Counted from the first letter of the stretch, positions 20,194-31,072 are shown. The stretch is 64,000 nucleotides of DNA from Stratiolaelaps scimitus (GCA_019614645.1 JABWDB010000032.1:620001-684000), one strand, 5' to 3'. The notes: a model not told the origin generated them from the letters alone. Numbers and translations are program-made.

Positions 20194-20905
20194 CTTGAAT
20201 TCTACTAGAGGTGTCGAGCAACCATGTTAACAACAGATCAGCTTCAGTATCCTCAATTGTACATTGTATGGTTTTGGAGGCAACTCGCAAGCTCCCTGCG
20301 TTGAAAGAGGATCAGTTCTGCTGGGGCTGTACAACAAATCGGCCATAGCCTGAGCACAAACCTCCATTGTAGCTCTCACATACGAAAGTTCTGTTGAATA
20401 AATAGTAAACGGAGTAATATATGCATTGGCTCACATCTGTGGTCCATCCCGATGGCGGAGGCCAACTGAGATCTCATCTGGCTCACAATTATTTGTCAAT
20501 CCTTCTAATTAGGAGCTGTTTAGTTTTCCTTGATGAAACCGAAACGAGTCGACTATCGTTTGTGTACGATAAGCCGTCATTTCGCATTATTAATTGTTAC
20601 CTAATCAAGCGTTAAGCTGTTCCCGCAGCTAATAAAAGGTATAATTTTGCACTCGTTATTCATTCGGCCTGGCAGGCCACAAGAGGACGCCAAGGACACA
20701 TAATGTAAAGAGAGGATTGAGTCGCTCGAAGTGATGGTGAATTCTATGTAATTATCGCCAGAAGTCCGTACGACGAAATAGAGGAAAGGTCGCGTCGAGC
20801 AGCCAGACCATCCTTGAGCCAGACGACGATGAGGATCGAAGTAGTGGTCGCATATGACGTGGGATGGCCGTTCCCATATGCTGTTAGGTAGTCGCTTCAT
20901 CGGCT
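20194..20905. other. No recognised feature
   Basis: Unassigned; short frames on both strands. Confidence 0.35.
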
Positions 20906-21463
20906 TTGTCCATTGCCTACGTCTGTCCCTCGCCTACGCCCCTACACATCCCACGCCGCCCAAAAGGCAGTTTGCGATCTCCTTCCGCCAATGGTATGAT
21001 TGCCACGCAAACGGCCGGAGCTAGCCAAGCTCAGCGCACCCTCTACTCACACTCGACAGAGCGGCAGAGGGCGCGTTCGGCCTTAGTTTGCAGGCCAATG
21101 CCGCTGTCCTTACTCGATGCCCTTCTCAATGAGGGGCAGCTATCGCTGTCCGGACGCCACGATGTCTTCTGCTTATTGCTCATTAGGCTTACGAAGGGCG
21201 ATAATGTCAGTGGCGGCGGCGGCGGCGGCAGGAGTCAACGTTGGAGCGCTACGTTGGACTGCCTGCAGGACCCTCAGGACCATAGCAGGAAAGGACAGAG
21301 CATAGCTGCTGGCCTTATCATGATCATCATCACAGCCGATGATGGCAACGATGATAATTATGATGACATCGATGCTATGAGTTGTTGCTTAGCTCTCCTG
21401 CTTGGAAGAGACAGGGCAACCATAGGCGGGAACTTGCTAACCGGATCGCAGCAGCAGCAGTAG
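20906..21463 (+). other. Open frame of 185 codons in a GC-richer island, unrecognised
   Basis: The frame opens with MSIAYVCPSP, has a hexa-Gly run from a GGC repeat at about 21213-21228, an Asp/Asn-rich stretch and a terminal poly-Gln from CAG. There is no known domain, no clear codon bias and no splice context I can defend. It is more likely compositional than a real gene. Confidence 0.15.
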
Positions 21464-21479
21464 GATGCCCAGGGAACAT

Positions 21480-21963
21480 TGTCATTTGATAGTCAAATGG
21501 CTGTTGTGATCGGTGGCCTGCCTGTCCCGCTAGTTCTCTTGGCCCATGGAGATAAACATTGACGCACGCTCAACGGCTTTCGCATGCGTGCTTCACAAGC
21601 GTGTAGGATTCTACACACACACAACCACTCCGTCGATGAGAGCGGACACCGCCGCCGTAGTTGGGCGCGGCGCATATATGGGTATATGTAGCGGTAGAGG
21701 TCATTTTTCTCTACACTCACTTGCTCGCAAGTGGCGTATTACATGTGATCAGTGAATATCCGGAGTGGGTAGGCTAGCCAATCTGACTACATTGTTAAAT
21801 TTCTTCAAGGACACAGACTACCTTTCGAGGGTGTGATCGATCCGAATGATTGGGAATGGTCTCGACTTCAATTCGACCATGTGTGCTTCAATGGTAAATA
21901 AGGCAATAATTATATACTTCACCGAGAAATAAATGCACGCAATTTTAATAGACGAACATTGAA
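21480..21963. other. No recognised feature
   Basis: Unassigned sequence between the GC-richer island and a SINE A. Confidence 0.35.
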
Positions 21964-22056
21964 GGGTAAGGTAAGGCTTTATTGATTTCTTAAAGGAACT
22001 GCATAGAATGCTTAAGTTCTCTTATATGTCACGCAACGGGATTCGAACCTGCGAAC
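21964..22056 (-). mobile_element. SINE family A, young-looking subfamily, head-truncated
   Basis: Reversed A with GGTAAGGTAAGGCTTTATTG, AAAGGAACTGCATAGAATGC, TTAAGTTCTCTTATATGTC and GGGATTCGAACCTGCG. It differs from the copy at 50696-50790 at only about 2-3 of some 90 positions and shares the diagnostic GCATAGAATGC. Confidence 0.85.
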
Positions 22057-22362
22057 CTCGTTGGAGGAATTGCCTTGAGATGTCGATTATGAGATGCTCT
22101 GCGGTGGACTCAAGTACATCGGGCCCGTGGTAATTAGCTAAACATATGTATTACGGTAATGATTTGACTTTTCCTACAACTGCGACCTCGTCAGAGGGCG
22201 CGACTCTCTGTGGGCCTCTTTCGTATCGCTCTGCGTATGAGAAGTATTGGCGATTTGTTCATTTGAATCCATCGCGCTCAATATCCTCTACATAAAGTTT
22301 TATATCCTATATGTTGTATGCATGCTGTAAACTCTGATTATATATAAATATATATATATACA
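22057..22362. other. No recognised gene; TA-rich at the right edge
   Basis: Unassigned; TA-rich DNA at about 22338-22361 precedes a LINE fragment. Confidence 0.35.
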
Positions 22363-22372
22363 TATTTACACG
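22363..22372. repeat. Target-site duplication of a LINE D fragment (left)
   Basis: TATTTACACG, repeated exactly at 22493-22502. Confidence 0.6.
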
Positions 22373-22492
22373 CCTCGGGACAATGTCGACCTCAGCCCCG
22401 GTCCCAGCTAATCCCCCCATACCACCCCATAATCCCTAGAAATAATTCCTAACTACTGTATGTTTGAATAAATGATTCCTAGAAATAATTCC
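22373..22492 (+). mobile_element. LINE family D, strongly 5'-truncated (120 bp)
   Basis: Starts with the last codons of the element ORF (LGTMSTSAPVP..., stop TAG at 22437-22439). The 3' UTR follows, with CCTAGAAATAATTCCTA twice and TGTATGTTTGAATAAAT. The same C-terminus (LGTMSASALVP) occurs at 32556 attached to a reverse-transcriptase C-terminal region. A flanking 10 bp duplication and 5' truncation are typical of target-primed reverse transcription. Confidence 0.75.
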
Positions 22493-22502
22493 TATTTACA
22501 CG
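22493..22502. repeat. Target-site duplication of a LINE D fragment (right)
   Basis: TATTTACACG, the second copy. Confidence 0.6.
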
Positions 22503-24505
22503 TTCATACAAACGCTGTGATACTTGTGGGTGTTTTTTTACCTACCACCTATGGTAACATAGTAATGCTATATTTATATTAATTATATGTAGCTACATTA
22601 CTACATAACAAAGGTGAATAACTGTATGAATGAATAATTCATCCTGACCACATCAGCTAGGTGCAGAATGCAATAGGTTAGTGACAAGTGCTCGCGGCCC
22701 ACATCTGCTAACTGATGAGTAATCTATAATATGTTCTTTGTCTGTCGAATACTAGAATACTTGGTGGAATGGCAGACCAAGGTCGTTTGGAGAAGTCTGC
22801 GGACGATTTGCCGGGAAATTCGTAACTGCAAAGCCACGCTAAGCCCGCTTAAAGAAATGGGTCTGCGAGGCGTTCGTATACCAGCTACCGCGAGGATATA
22901 GAAACATTTCCAGATAGAACCACCGCATAGAACCGACCACAGTGGGCTTGTACCAACGCTGGAGTTGGACGCCAGCGTTCGAGGTGGATATGGGGGTGTC
23001 AGCCATTGGTCACCTCACACTGTTCGGCGAACAGTATCCGCAGATCACCACTGGAGATGTAGCGTTCCACTATGACGAATAGATTTGCGTGTGTAGGTCG
23101 CCTGCACACCGTACACTCAAATGGATGAATGACACGAACTGCTATAATGTGACATGGATAACCATCCCAGCATGTCGTCGCTCTCATCAGACTCGTTGAC
23201 CCTGTTCTTCTGCCGTAAAAACCTCGCTGTACCGAGCAGCCATTTATGCGGCACGCCCGAATACGCAGACCAATCTACGGTGAATGGTGATTAGAATGAA
23301 CAATCGAATCATGACGTATTGAAGAACCCTTCGAATGATGATGTCGATGATTCGGGGTACACTAATGCTAGAAATTTCTTTGTGGGCCTCTTAGTGGGTA
23401 TTTCGTTGTCAGCTGAGGGTCGTCGTTCCTTCAGAGGACACCTCTCAATCTAATTATCCGTAATCGATTGTTATTATCCGTACGACGGTGTTATCACGAG
23501 AGATCGCTGCTGACAGGCGAATATATAATTTTCACCAGTCCAAGCTTCATAGTGGATTCGATTGCTGGTAGAACCCCTCAGCAAAGGATATCTGTCTGGT
23601 ATATTCGTGCCTGTTACGGATACCACTTTAGTGTCGTAGCAAGTTGAGCTGGCCTCAGCGTTCTACGGCTACATAGAACAGGTACAGGAAAGTAATTAGG
23701 ATTTCGTTTAAACGAAGAAACTTTAATATCCCCTTTGTGTGTACGAAGCGGCAGATCAACCATGACAACCCTTTATCGTGTGGCCACATTGGCTTCGTTA
23801 AATACTTGTATTCGGAAGGTGGTAGCGTTTACACTTCTGACACCGCAACTTCTCGGCAAAGCCTCGTGAAACCCCAAAGATCTCAACTCCTATAAAGCTG
23901 CCAACAGCCTTCTGACAGGGCGGAAGCCTATTTGTGTTACACAGCAGCGCACAAACACTAACTATTAGTACAGGCAACTTCATGAAGCTTCAAGGCAAAT
24001 ATTGAGCTTCAGCGACCGAAAGCCCGATTCGCCAGCCCGCGCCTACGAGCTGGATGGTCTATACACTTCGTCACTGCGTCAGAGTGGTGCATTCACATAG
24101 ATCTTAGAACGTACCTTCAGCCTTGAGGACCCTCGTGAATACACCAAACAATGAGGCCTGACGAAGGCCACGTATCACATTTAGCTACCGACTGTAAGCT
24201 CTCTGCTAATTGTTTGCGCATCCATATGAGCTATGACCTACTGTGAGAGTGAGTACACAATAGTATGCAAACGTGCATAGGGTGGAGGTAATACTTGATA
24301 ATCCTTCCGTGTATATGCACGCAGAAGGTCCGCCTACATATTCCTCCTCAGTGGGGGTCTTATCGCGTGGCATCAAACGCAGTCGGAATGGTGGATAATG
24401 TGAAATCCTGTGTACAATATGTAGGTATACCATTCATGTAAGGGAAATGTTCGTGTTGTCTTAGGCTGAAGGTCCAGGGAAGTTCAGAAACACTCTTACA
24501 TATAG
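22503..24505. other. Long unassigned stretch
   Basis: No gene or shared repeat found in about 2 kb. A small hairpin at about 22956-22978 (ACGCTGG / CCAGCGT). Frames are at most about 60 codons. Confidence 0.4.
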
Positions 24506-24650
24506 CGCCGTATGAGTGCCCCAAGTGTCAAAATCGGTTCTGGGTTTAGTCAGTAAGAGTCTGACACTACGAGACAAAGACCTTAGTATGAGGCCTGGTG
24601 TCCATGCAGGATTTACCTTTAACCTCTTAAAAAAAACAAAAAAAATATAT
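24506..24650 (+). repeat. Dispersed repeat G, possible SINE (copy 1)
   Basis: CGGTTCTGGGTTTAGTCAGT then AAGAGTCTGACAC resembles a tRNA-like stretch and matches 35340-35517. The end, GGATTTACCTTTAACCTC plus an A-run, matches the reversed copy at 27130. Family status is inferred from three or four partial matches. Confidence 0.45.
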
Positions 24651-24812
24651 AGCGCCGTATGAGACGGTATTCCGAAGGTTCACAAGCATGAAGGAATTGA
24701 CCTTTAACCTCTATAAAAAGAGAAATATAGCAAATGTTTTCTATGCCTTTTATCGACAAAGGCCAACTCGTTCATTTGTGTGAACCTCAGAATACCTTCT
24801 CATACGTTGCGC
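24651..24812. repeat. Imperfect inverted repeat
   Basis: 24651-24685 (AGCGCCGTATGAGACGG, TATTCCGAAGGTTCACAA) pairs with 24776-24812 (TTGTGTGAACCTCAGAATA, CCTTCTCATACGTTGCGCC) with a few mismatches and a loop of about 90 bases. It could be a small foldback element. AGCGCCGTATGAG also occurs once more at about 24503-24515. Confidence 0.6.
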
Positions 24813-24932
24813 CGATGCTGCTTTCAAGGGTAGATTGACTGACGTTATCGGGCTTCACGGTATAACGCTGTTCGATGAATTCCGACCTATATCATATTTG
24901 TGTCAAATGGCAATAGCCAAACGAGGTGCAAT

Positions 24933-24993
24933 CAACCTTTTTACTTTTTTACAACCTTTTTTACTTTTTTACAACCTTTTTACTTTTTTTTTA
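24933..24993. repeat. Short tandem repeat of ACAACCTTTTTACTTTTTT
   Basis: About three copies of a 20-22 bp unit, then a T run. It precedes a small A-SINE fragment. Confidence 0.8.
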
Positions 24994-24995
24994 CC

Positions 24996-25038
24996 GAGAA
25001 CTTAAGCATATGCATTGCAGTTTCGAGAATAAACATTT
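24996..25038 (+). mobile_element. SINE family A small fragment
   Basis: GAGAACTTAAGCATATGCAT then TGCAGTTTCGAGAATAAAC resembles the A body core. No head and no tail. Confidence 0.45.
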
Positions 25039-25210
25039 GATTATGATATGATATCACCATTTCACAAATTGACTATACGTTGAGTACAAGCTATCCAGGT
25101 AGGTTTGTACTTCCTGTTTCCTCTAGGCAGGCTTTTACTTCCCGTCTTCCCAATACATTTCGCCATATATCTACTTATTGTGTATTTGCATGTGAGCACT
25201 GTCTGCCTCG

Positions 25211-25528
25211 ATGAAGCTGACCTTATCCCTTGCAACGACAGCAACGCTAGTGACAGTAGCCATGGTTGCAACAGCGGCAGAACCAATAGTCGTGCCATCA
25301 GCAGTATCTTCTGCGGTGAGACGACTGATAAGCAGCAGCACTAAGCGACATCTCGTCAGAAGGCGAGTCTCTACGTTTCCTTTATTTATACTTTTTCCTG
25401 CGGCTGCATTTCGCGCGGTGACGGTTGGCGGCCCACTCGTTCCGCCGAGCCAGGCGGTTGACTTCGCGGAGGCATTTGCCCCGGCCACTACTGTGACTAC
25501 GCGGAACCCCACCCCCCGCGCGCCCTGA
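25211..25528 (+). other. Open frame of 105 codons with signal-peptide-like start
   Basis: The frame begins MKLTLSLATTATLVTVAMV and then ATAAEP: a short basic start, a hydrophobic core and an AxA-like site. The rest is Val/Ala/Arg-rich with no known motif and ends NPTPRAP. The start context (TCG before ATG) is weak, and the opposite strand is also open. A secreted peptide is possible but chance is more likely. Confidence 0.15.
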
Positions 25529-25654
25529 TGGTCATGGTCCCGAGAGCGTCGCGTTCAGGGCAACCCCCTTTGAGGTTCCGAGGCACAGCCTCTCTCTCTC
25601 TCTCTTTCTCTATCCACCCGTCCCACAACGGAAGCTCAGCGGCGTCGTGCATCT

Positions 25655-25859
25655 ATGATGGCTGAAGGGCATACTCTCATAAAAACGGGGATGCCGTGTC
25701 CTACTTGGCAACCGCCCACATCCGCCTTCGCCGCATCCTCCCTTGCTCTCACCCTCGCTAGCCGGGCCTGCCGGGCCTGCTTGCTTGTTGGCCCCCGCTC
25801 AGGCGGCCTGCACGGCCTCCGTCGGAGCCAATGGCAGCAATGGTTGAATGGCAACGATG
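25655..25859 (+). CDS. Weak candidate first coding exon ending at a consensus splice donor
   Basis: An ATG at 25655 opens a frame (MMAEGHTLIKTG..., ...SQWQQWLNGND) of 68 codons plus one base. It reaches GATG|GTGAGTAC, a strong match to a metazoan 5' splice site with the intron starting at 25860. The stretch is GC-rich and has C-rich third positions in its middle. No protein family is recognised, no matching acceptor was located, and the frame continues 25 codons past the donor before a stop. Treat as a hypothesis. Confidence 0.2.
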
Positions 25860-25939
25860 GTGAGTACGCCTACGTCTGGCGGTCGACACAGATGACACAG
25901 TATCTGCAGCTGAGCTATACTTGCGTGTCGGACTAGGAG

Positions 25940-26211
25940 AGGTTTTAGAGAGAGAGGGCCTTGAACGGCTGCGTAAGCCGGAATACAAGTGACAGCCCCT
26001 ACACCTTGAAGAGGGTTGCCGTCGTTGAGAAGGGAATTTATGAATGCGTTTCGCGGTGCAGAGAACATTGTTCATTTGTCCATTCATTCATACGTTAGAG
26101 GGTGGGGGGGGGGGGTCATGGGGCAAACGGGAGGGTGGACCGATGAACGTGCCGTCTCTACATTTTTACGGCTCATGGATGGTTACGGGTAACTGTGGCG
26201 TCGTACTTGCT
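25940..26211. other. No recognised feature; G run
   Basis: Unassigned; a G run at about 26104-26115. Confidence 0.35.
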
Positions 26212-26364
26212 GTCGGCGCGATGACTTGGAGGGCTGAGCTGTCGAAAGCGGGAGGACGCAGGTTCGAATCCCTCGACATGCTGTCCCGACATATCAGAAG
26301 GCTTAAGCATTGTAAATACTGCAGTTATTGGTTAATAAAGCAAAAAAAAACCTTCACCTTACCT
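26212..26364 (+). mobile_element. SINE family A, full length, diverged head
   Basis: Head GCGCGATGACTTGGAGGGCT, decayed anticodon stem, B box GGTTCGAATCC, then AAGGCTTAAGCATTGTAAAT, CTGCAGTTATTGGTTAATAA and an A-rich/CCTTCACCTTACC tail. Confidence 0.75.
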
Positions 26365-26518
26365 GACCGTCCTCATGCTGTGGAGGCTATTCATAGCGCG
26401 CGTATCGGGCATCTTTAATTGAAAGTTCAGCTAACATCAGTGTACCCGCTCAGAATGAGAAATGAATGATATTATTCTGGAAAGCGATGACGTGACAGAA
26501 CGGTCACTGCAATACAAT
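26365..26518. other. Spacer between two SINE A copies
   Basis: Unassigned. Confidence 0.3.
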
Positions 26519-26519
26519 A

Positions 26520-26668
26520 CAAGGATTTGCTTTATTAGTTAGGGACTGCAGTGTTATTACAAGGCTTAAGTTTGATCAGTATGTCACCAGGTTGTGCGAG
26601 AATCGAGCCTGCGCCCTCCGGCTTTTTACAGCCAGAGACTTAGCCACCGTGCAAACCACCGCACTGAC
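26520..26668 (-). mobile_element. SINE family A, full length
   Basis: Reversed A: TTTGCTTTATTAGTTAGGG, ACTGCAGTGTTATTACAAGG, B box region GAGAATCGAGCCTGCG, GGCTTTTTACAGCCAGAGAC, TTAGCCACCGTGCAAACCAC. It stands about 155 bases from a forward A copy, so the two form an inverted pair. Confidence 0.8.
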
Positions 26669-27129
26669 AGTTACAAACACTAAGATTAGATCTCCCTAAC
26701 AGGAGTTTCGCGTTGTAAAGCCATGCAAACGCTTATACATAAATATATTAGCTATGATAAACTATTGGCATATGCCTATTGGTTATTAGTTAAATTACAC
26801 GACTGGATAGCTGGTATATACAATACATACATTTTCTTTTTGGCAGAATTACAATGAACCAACAGTAGAATTCTTTCAGCAGACCTATGATAAAAAAAAC
26901 ACAGAGTGACGTGTATGCATCAATCATTAATCATGATGCTGTTCCTCTATTAGCATTGCGTGCTGATATTCTTCTGTACGAGAATACACATTAAGTAAGT
27001 GACAGAATTGGCCATATTAGAAGCAGCTAATTGCAACACGCCATGCAATAGGTTCGTCTGCGCAAAGCAGAACAAGAGAGTGCCAGCAGAGGTGATTCGG
27101 GATGCAACGCAGGCATCCTCAAGGATCTC
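26669..27129. other. No recognised feature
   Basis: AT-rich, unassigned. Confidence 0.35.
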
Positions 27130-27235
27130 CTTTTTTTTTTGTAGAGGTTAAAGGTAAATCTTGTATGGACCCCAGACATCGTCAACGATCTGTCGCCTAG
27201 CAACGAACCTAGGCACTAGCCAATTGTTCGCTTAT
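27130..27235 (-). repeat. Dispersed repeat G (reversed copy)
   Basis: TAGAGGTTAAAGGTAAATCT then TGTATGGACCCCAG is the reverse of TGGTGTCCATGCAGGATTTA CCTTTAACCTCT at 24600-24635, including the A/T run at the end. Homology further right is weak. Confidence 0.5.
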
Positions 27236-27506
27236 ATCGCACGTACTGGGGGGGAGTGGGTGGTGACGGTGGAGAGTTTTGCTGGGGTAGTTACTGTCTG
27301 CAGCACTTTAAGCAACATCATTATGTACATGGAGGGGTTCGCATGCGCCAAGCAATAAACAACCTCCCAAGATTATTTGAAAGGACCCTCGACTATTATA
27401 ACGGTGACAGGTCGAGCGGTGCTCGGTCACTCCGTGACTCGGGCGCGCCGGCCTGAGGAACCGGGCAGTTCGGCCTGCAAGTGATGTTGCACACGACATG
27501 ATCAGC

Positions 27507-27540
27507 GGGGTAGGGGGGCGTCGATGGGGGTGACGGGGGG
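27507..27540 (+). promoter_or_regulatory. Potential G-quadruplex
   Basis: Four G runs of 4, 6, 5 and 6 with loops of 2 (TA), 7 (CGTCGAT) and 4 (TGAC) bases fit the standard G3+N1-7 rule. No gene is placed next to it, so a regulatory role is unknown. Confidence 0.5.
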
Positions 27541-27984
27541 AGATGAATAGAGGAAGCTTGCCTGCCCCCCCTTGCGTACCTAGCTAGGTTAGGTATTCAT
27601 CCTCGTTTGAGAGGTGAGTCTCGACCTGTTCCCTAACGGATCTAGGGACGATGTCGACGCTCTGAACCACATCGCTTCCCGCTGGCGTCGAGTCTAATGG
27701 CTCGCATACTTGAACGGGTGCACAGATGAAGAGCGTGACCTAAATTCAATGCGCGTTGCAACCGATATAGCGTATATCTCACTCGAGTGCCTAATTGCCG
27801 CTCGCGTTATTAGACGCATTAGCCTAATTAACCCGTGATACATGAAACATTGGCCGCAAGGGAAAAAAAACACTACTACACTAACTGCTGTTTATCGAGG
27901 TTAATGATTTGTCCGCTTCTATAAGGGCCTAATTTGAGGCCAAGCGGGAAAATTGTCTCGTATCCCTCATAATTTTTAGTTGCA
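27541..27984. other. No recognised feature
   Basis: Unassigned; short frames. Confidence 0.35.
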
Positions 27985-28130
27985 CGTAAACATATAGGTA
28001 TCGTCCCCCGTCGGGGGTGACTATGACGTCAGGCTTTGGCCTGACACCCTAACTGTCCCCAGCTGGCTCGCTAATTATCGTATATTTTAAGGCGCACAAT
28101 CATAATCAATATCTGACCTTGAACCCATAC
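27985..28130 (+). repeat. Dispersed repeat E (copy 2, longest)
   Basis: Contains two small hairpins (CCCCCGTCGGGGG, and GTCAGGC/GCCTGAC), then the shared GCTAATTATCGTATATTTTA, AGGCGCACAATCATAATCAA and TATCTGACCTTGAAC. The last part matches 40672-40787 and 16336-16405. No coding frame. Confidence 0.55.
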
Positions 28131-29318
28131 GCTGTATAGGTTAGGTGTACAACTTTCCCAGTTGTACAAGGTTCCAGTGCTGCTTGTGAAGCCTTCGACG
28201 CCAAAGCGCTGAATTCTCTTATGTCACATCGCTGTTCTCGTTCTCAAGATGTCGAAAATATCGTTTCTATTCAAGCTGTCCGAGAAGGACTTTTCCTCGA
28301 TATGGTGTTATATACATTTTTGAAATCCTCTCAGCGATACCGACGTTCCGAAGATCTCCCGGCAGCATTCACAGCCTAAGCGTTCTTGAACGCTTATAAA
28401 TATATTTGGCGCAACATACGAGCTTTGCGTTCAGTAGATCCGGCATGGCTGGGAACCACCTCTCGCGCGGTACCTATTGTAGCGAATGAACAACCTCTCA
28501 GGCAAAATTTTCAAACGCTTAGGTTGGGACGTTCCAGTTGCCAAGTCCAACGATCTCAATTCAGGGAAGCTTCCTCATGAGTGTCCAAGACTATCACATC
28601 GTTATACAAGTGCGTGGAGACTGTCTTCATTACCCTCTGCAAATTCCCAATTATCTTAGCTAAAGACAGCAGAGGGCGCAGCAGCGCTCCTATGGGGCCT
28701 GCTGTACTTGCCGACACGCCGAGCCAACGGCCATCGGTTGACTTAATGATTCCAAGTAGAAACGCGGAGTTGGAGGACTAGAGCGTCGAGACGAGTCCAA
28801 AGCCATGATCCTACTCTCTCGCTCTCTCTCGAAAAGGCAAACTTGAAGCTAGCAGTTAGCCGGCGAGCCACACAGCCAGTCATCCATGCGTTGGAAGTCC
28901 ACAATGGCCGTCGTATACAGAACGTCACGATGGAGTCGGGGCCCTTCGTGGTAATTCGATGACCTTTAGCCTGCACCAGCGCTCCGCGTATATGATCAGA
29001 GAGACAGAAACAGAGAGAGAGAGATAGAGAGAGAGAGATTGAGTGCGAAGGGAGTCTCCTTTCAATGCACGCGGGCCGTCCAGAAAACAAGTTCCGCCAA
29101 CTCGATTGCTGCTCACATCGATCTATCTAGCTGTCTAACGTCATCTCCCTGATCATCTCGTTTCAAACTCGCTTGAGTCGGCTGGATCCCCTTACCTCAT
29201 CACTCGCAGTTCTCAGCATCGGGGTCAGAGCAGAACTCGCTCGTTTCCGATCACATACAATAGTCTGTTCACCCGAGAAGACTATATCCGAGACTCTGTT
29301 CCAATTTCCACTAGGTAT

Positions 29319-29349
<31 letters not shown>

Positions 29350-29532
29350 AGTTATATTAATGATGCTACAGCGGTCTTCTGCATGAGCGACACCACACAT
29401 GTTATTTCCATTTCAGCACGGTGGGGTTGCTTGAACGGTGACCAAGTCTCGGACTGTGAACAGCCGGAGACTGCAGATTCGACTTCCGCGACCTCTCAGC
29501 CTGTGAATAAAGTCTACGTGCTTTTTTTTGTC
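28131..29532. other. Unassigned stretch with GA and TA tracts
   Basis: An AG-rich tract at about 29011-29039, a (TA) tract at 29319-29345 and short CT runs at 28816-28830. Several short frames; none recognised. Confidence 0.4.
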
Positions 29533-29700
29533 AACGCGGTGGCGTGGACGGCTAAGTGTTCTCTGGCTGTAGAAACCAGAGGTCGCAGATTCGAGTCCCG
29601 CTGCGTAATGATGAGGACATATAGGAAAAGGACTTAAACTGCATTGTATTAATTGCATTATCCTTTAATAAGTCGGTAAAACCCTTATCACTACCTTTAG
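29533..29700 (+). mobile_element. SINE family A, full length
   Basis: Head ACGCGGTGGCGTGGACGGCT, anticodon stem CTCTGGCTGTAGAAACCAGAG, B box GATTCGAGTCC, body CTTAAACTGCATTGTATTAA and TCCTTTAATAAGTCGG, diverged CCTTATCACTACC tail. Confidence 0.8.
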
Positions 29701-30872
29701 CTTGGTTCTATTTTTAACGGTTATTATTGCTTGCTTTGTCATGGTAACAGACCAAGCCGTATGACTAAATCGTATCTATGAGACCAGTCCGCTCATGCAA
29801 TAATAGTGTATACCGCTGTTATTCTCCTGCTGCGATGAACGGCGATATATAGCATACAGACCTACGATTCCTATGGGTTCGGCAATGTTCGTCTCTGACA
29901 TGGTTTAGGCTAACCTTTTAGGCAAACAAAGGTTAGGTTTTGTTGTTCCTGTTGTCCGAATGGCATGCTTCCATTCGGATGATTCGTAATACAAATTCCG
30001 TCCACATTGTGCCTATTTTTGCTAGTCTGCTAGTCTCCCATCAATTTATCAAGGCGGATGCACGAAGCAACACCACCTACACTGATTGACACACATACAG
30101 ATCAGGTAGGAAATGTGGCCTGTTACGTGCGTTACATGCTCGTGAAAGGCGGACGAGGCCTAAGACGTTCGGGATTCCTTCGGCCTCGCGTAGGGACAAG
30201 GCCCCTGTCAGCTACGCCCCTTGTTGACAACACCCGCTACGAAAAGGCCGAGTAAAATGCGTGTGTGTGAGTGTGTGTGTTTCTGCCGTACGAGCTCGGC
30301 AGGAAACTGCGCGCAAAGAGCAAAGAACAGTGTGGCGGAGGAGGCCGCGCCGCAGTGAATGAGGATGGAGGAACGTTAGAGGAACAAGCGAAGAACGGCG
30401 ACAAGAAAGGCAACTCAGTGGCGGTGGTAACTCTACCTCATTTTGGGCGCTTTCCTGTTGTCTACAAGCAAGGCAAGCCCGGCGGCTAGACTCCCCTGGG
30501 AGATGTCAGCTGCTCGGGCGGACAGTGGAGGATTGTTACGCAGGCCTGGTCGGCCCTACCCTGCCCCGCCACCCCCCGGACCGTGGCTGGATTCACCTCC
30601 ATCGAAGTGTTGTCGTCTAACGTCTCTATAAATCTTCGTAGACTTACCCATAGCTAGCTAGCTAGCTAGCGAACTAGTAAGCATCGCATGGAGAGTCTAA
30701 TGTAAGATTGTGCTTAAGATAAGGCTTCGCCTTTCTCGTTACCCATGACTATACGTGGTGTGCGTGAGGGGGAATACGGACACATCAGTTTTGTCTTGCC
30801 GTGGGCCATTGTTCCTCTGCTATCTCGATCACTATTGGAGAGCTGGTTCGTGCGGTGAGCCGTCCTAGTGTG
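29701..30872. other. Unassigned; GC-richer part and TAGC repeat
   Basis: A (GT) run near 30262-30280 and a GC-richer part at about 30280-30600 with low-complexity frames. (TAGC)5, self-complementary, lies at about 30651-30671. Confidence 0.4.
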
Positions 30873-30874
30873 AA

Positions 30875-31072
30875 TTTTCCGGCCGGACTACTCACAGCCA
30901 ACATTTAACGTACACGGGGTACAACTGCTTTGGCATTGCTTCATAAGACGGACAACGCACCCTTATTAAATGGAGATGTGCAACGGTGGGAATCGAACCC
31001 GGCAACCTACCCATCCCTTTCAATTGTCGAAGGTAGGCGTACACGAATGCACCACCAGACCACCGGGCTCGA
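30875..31072 (-). mobile_element. SINE family B, full length
   Basis: The plus strand shows TTTTCCGGCCGGACTACTCA, CAGCCAACATTTAACGTAC, GCATTGCTTCATAAGACGG, GTGGGAATCGAACCC (reversed B box), then the head reversed, ACACGAATGCACCACCAGAC and CACCGGGCTC. Confidence 0.85.

Noticed and set aside
22999..23187. Minus frame with HPFECTVC resembling a zinc-finger start
   Set aside because: The second Cys/His pair spacing and finger repeats are absent; the frame is short.
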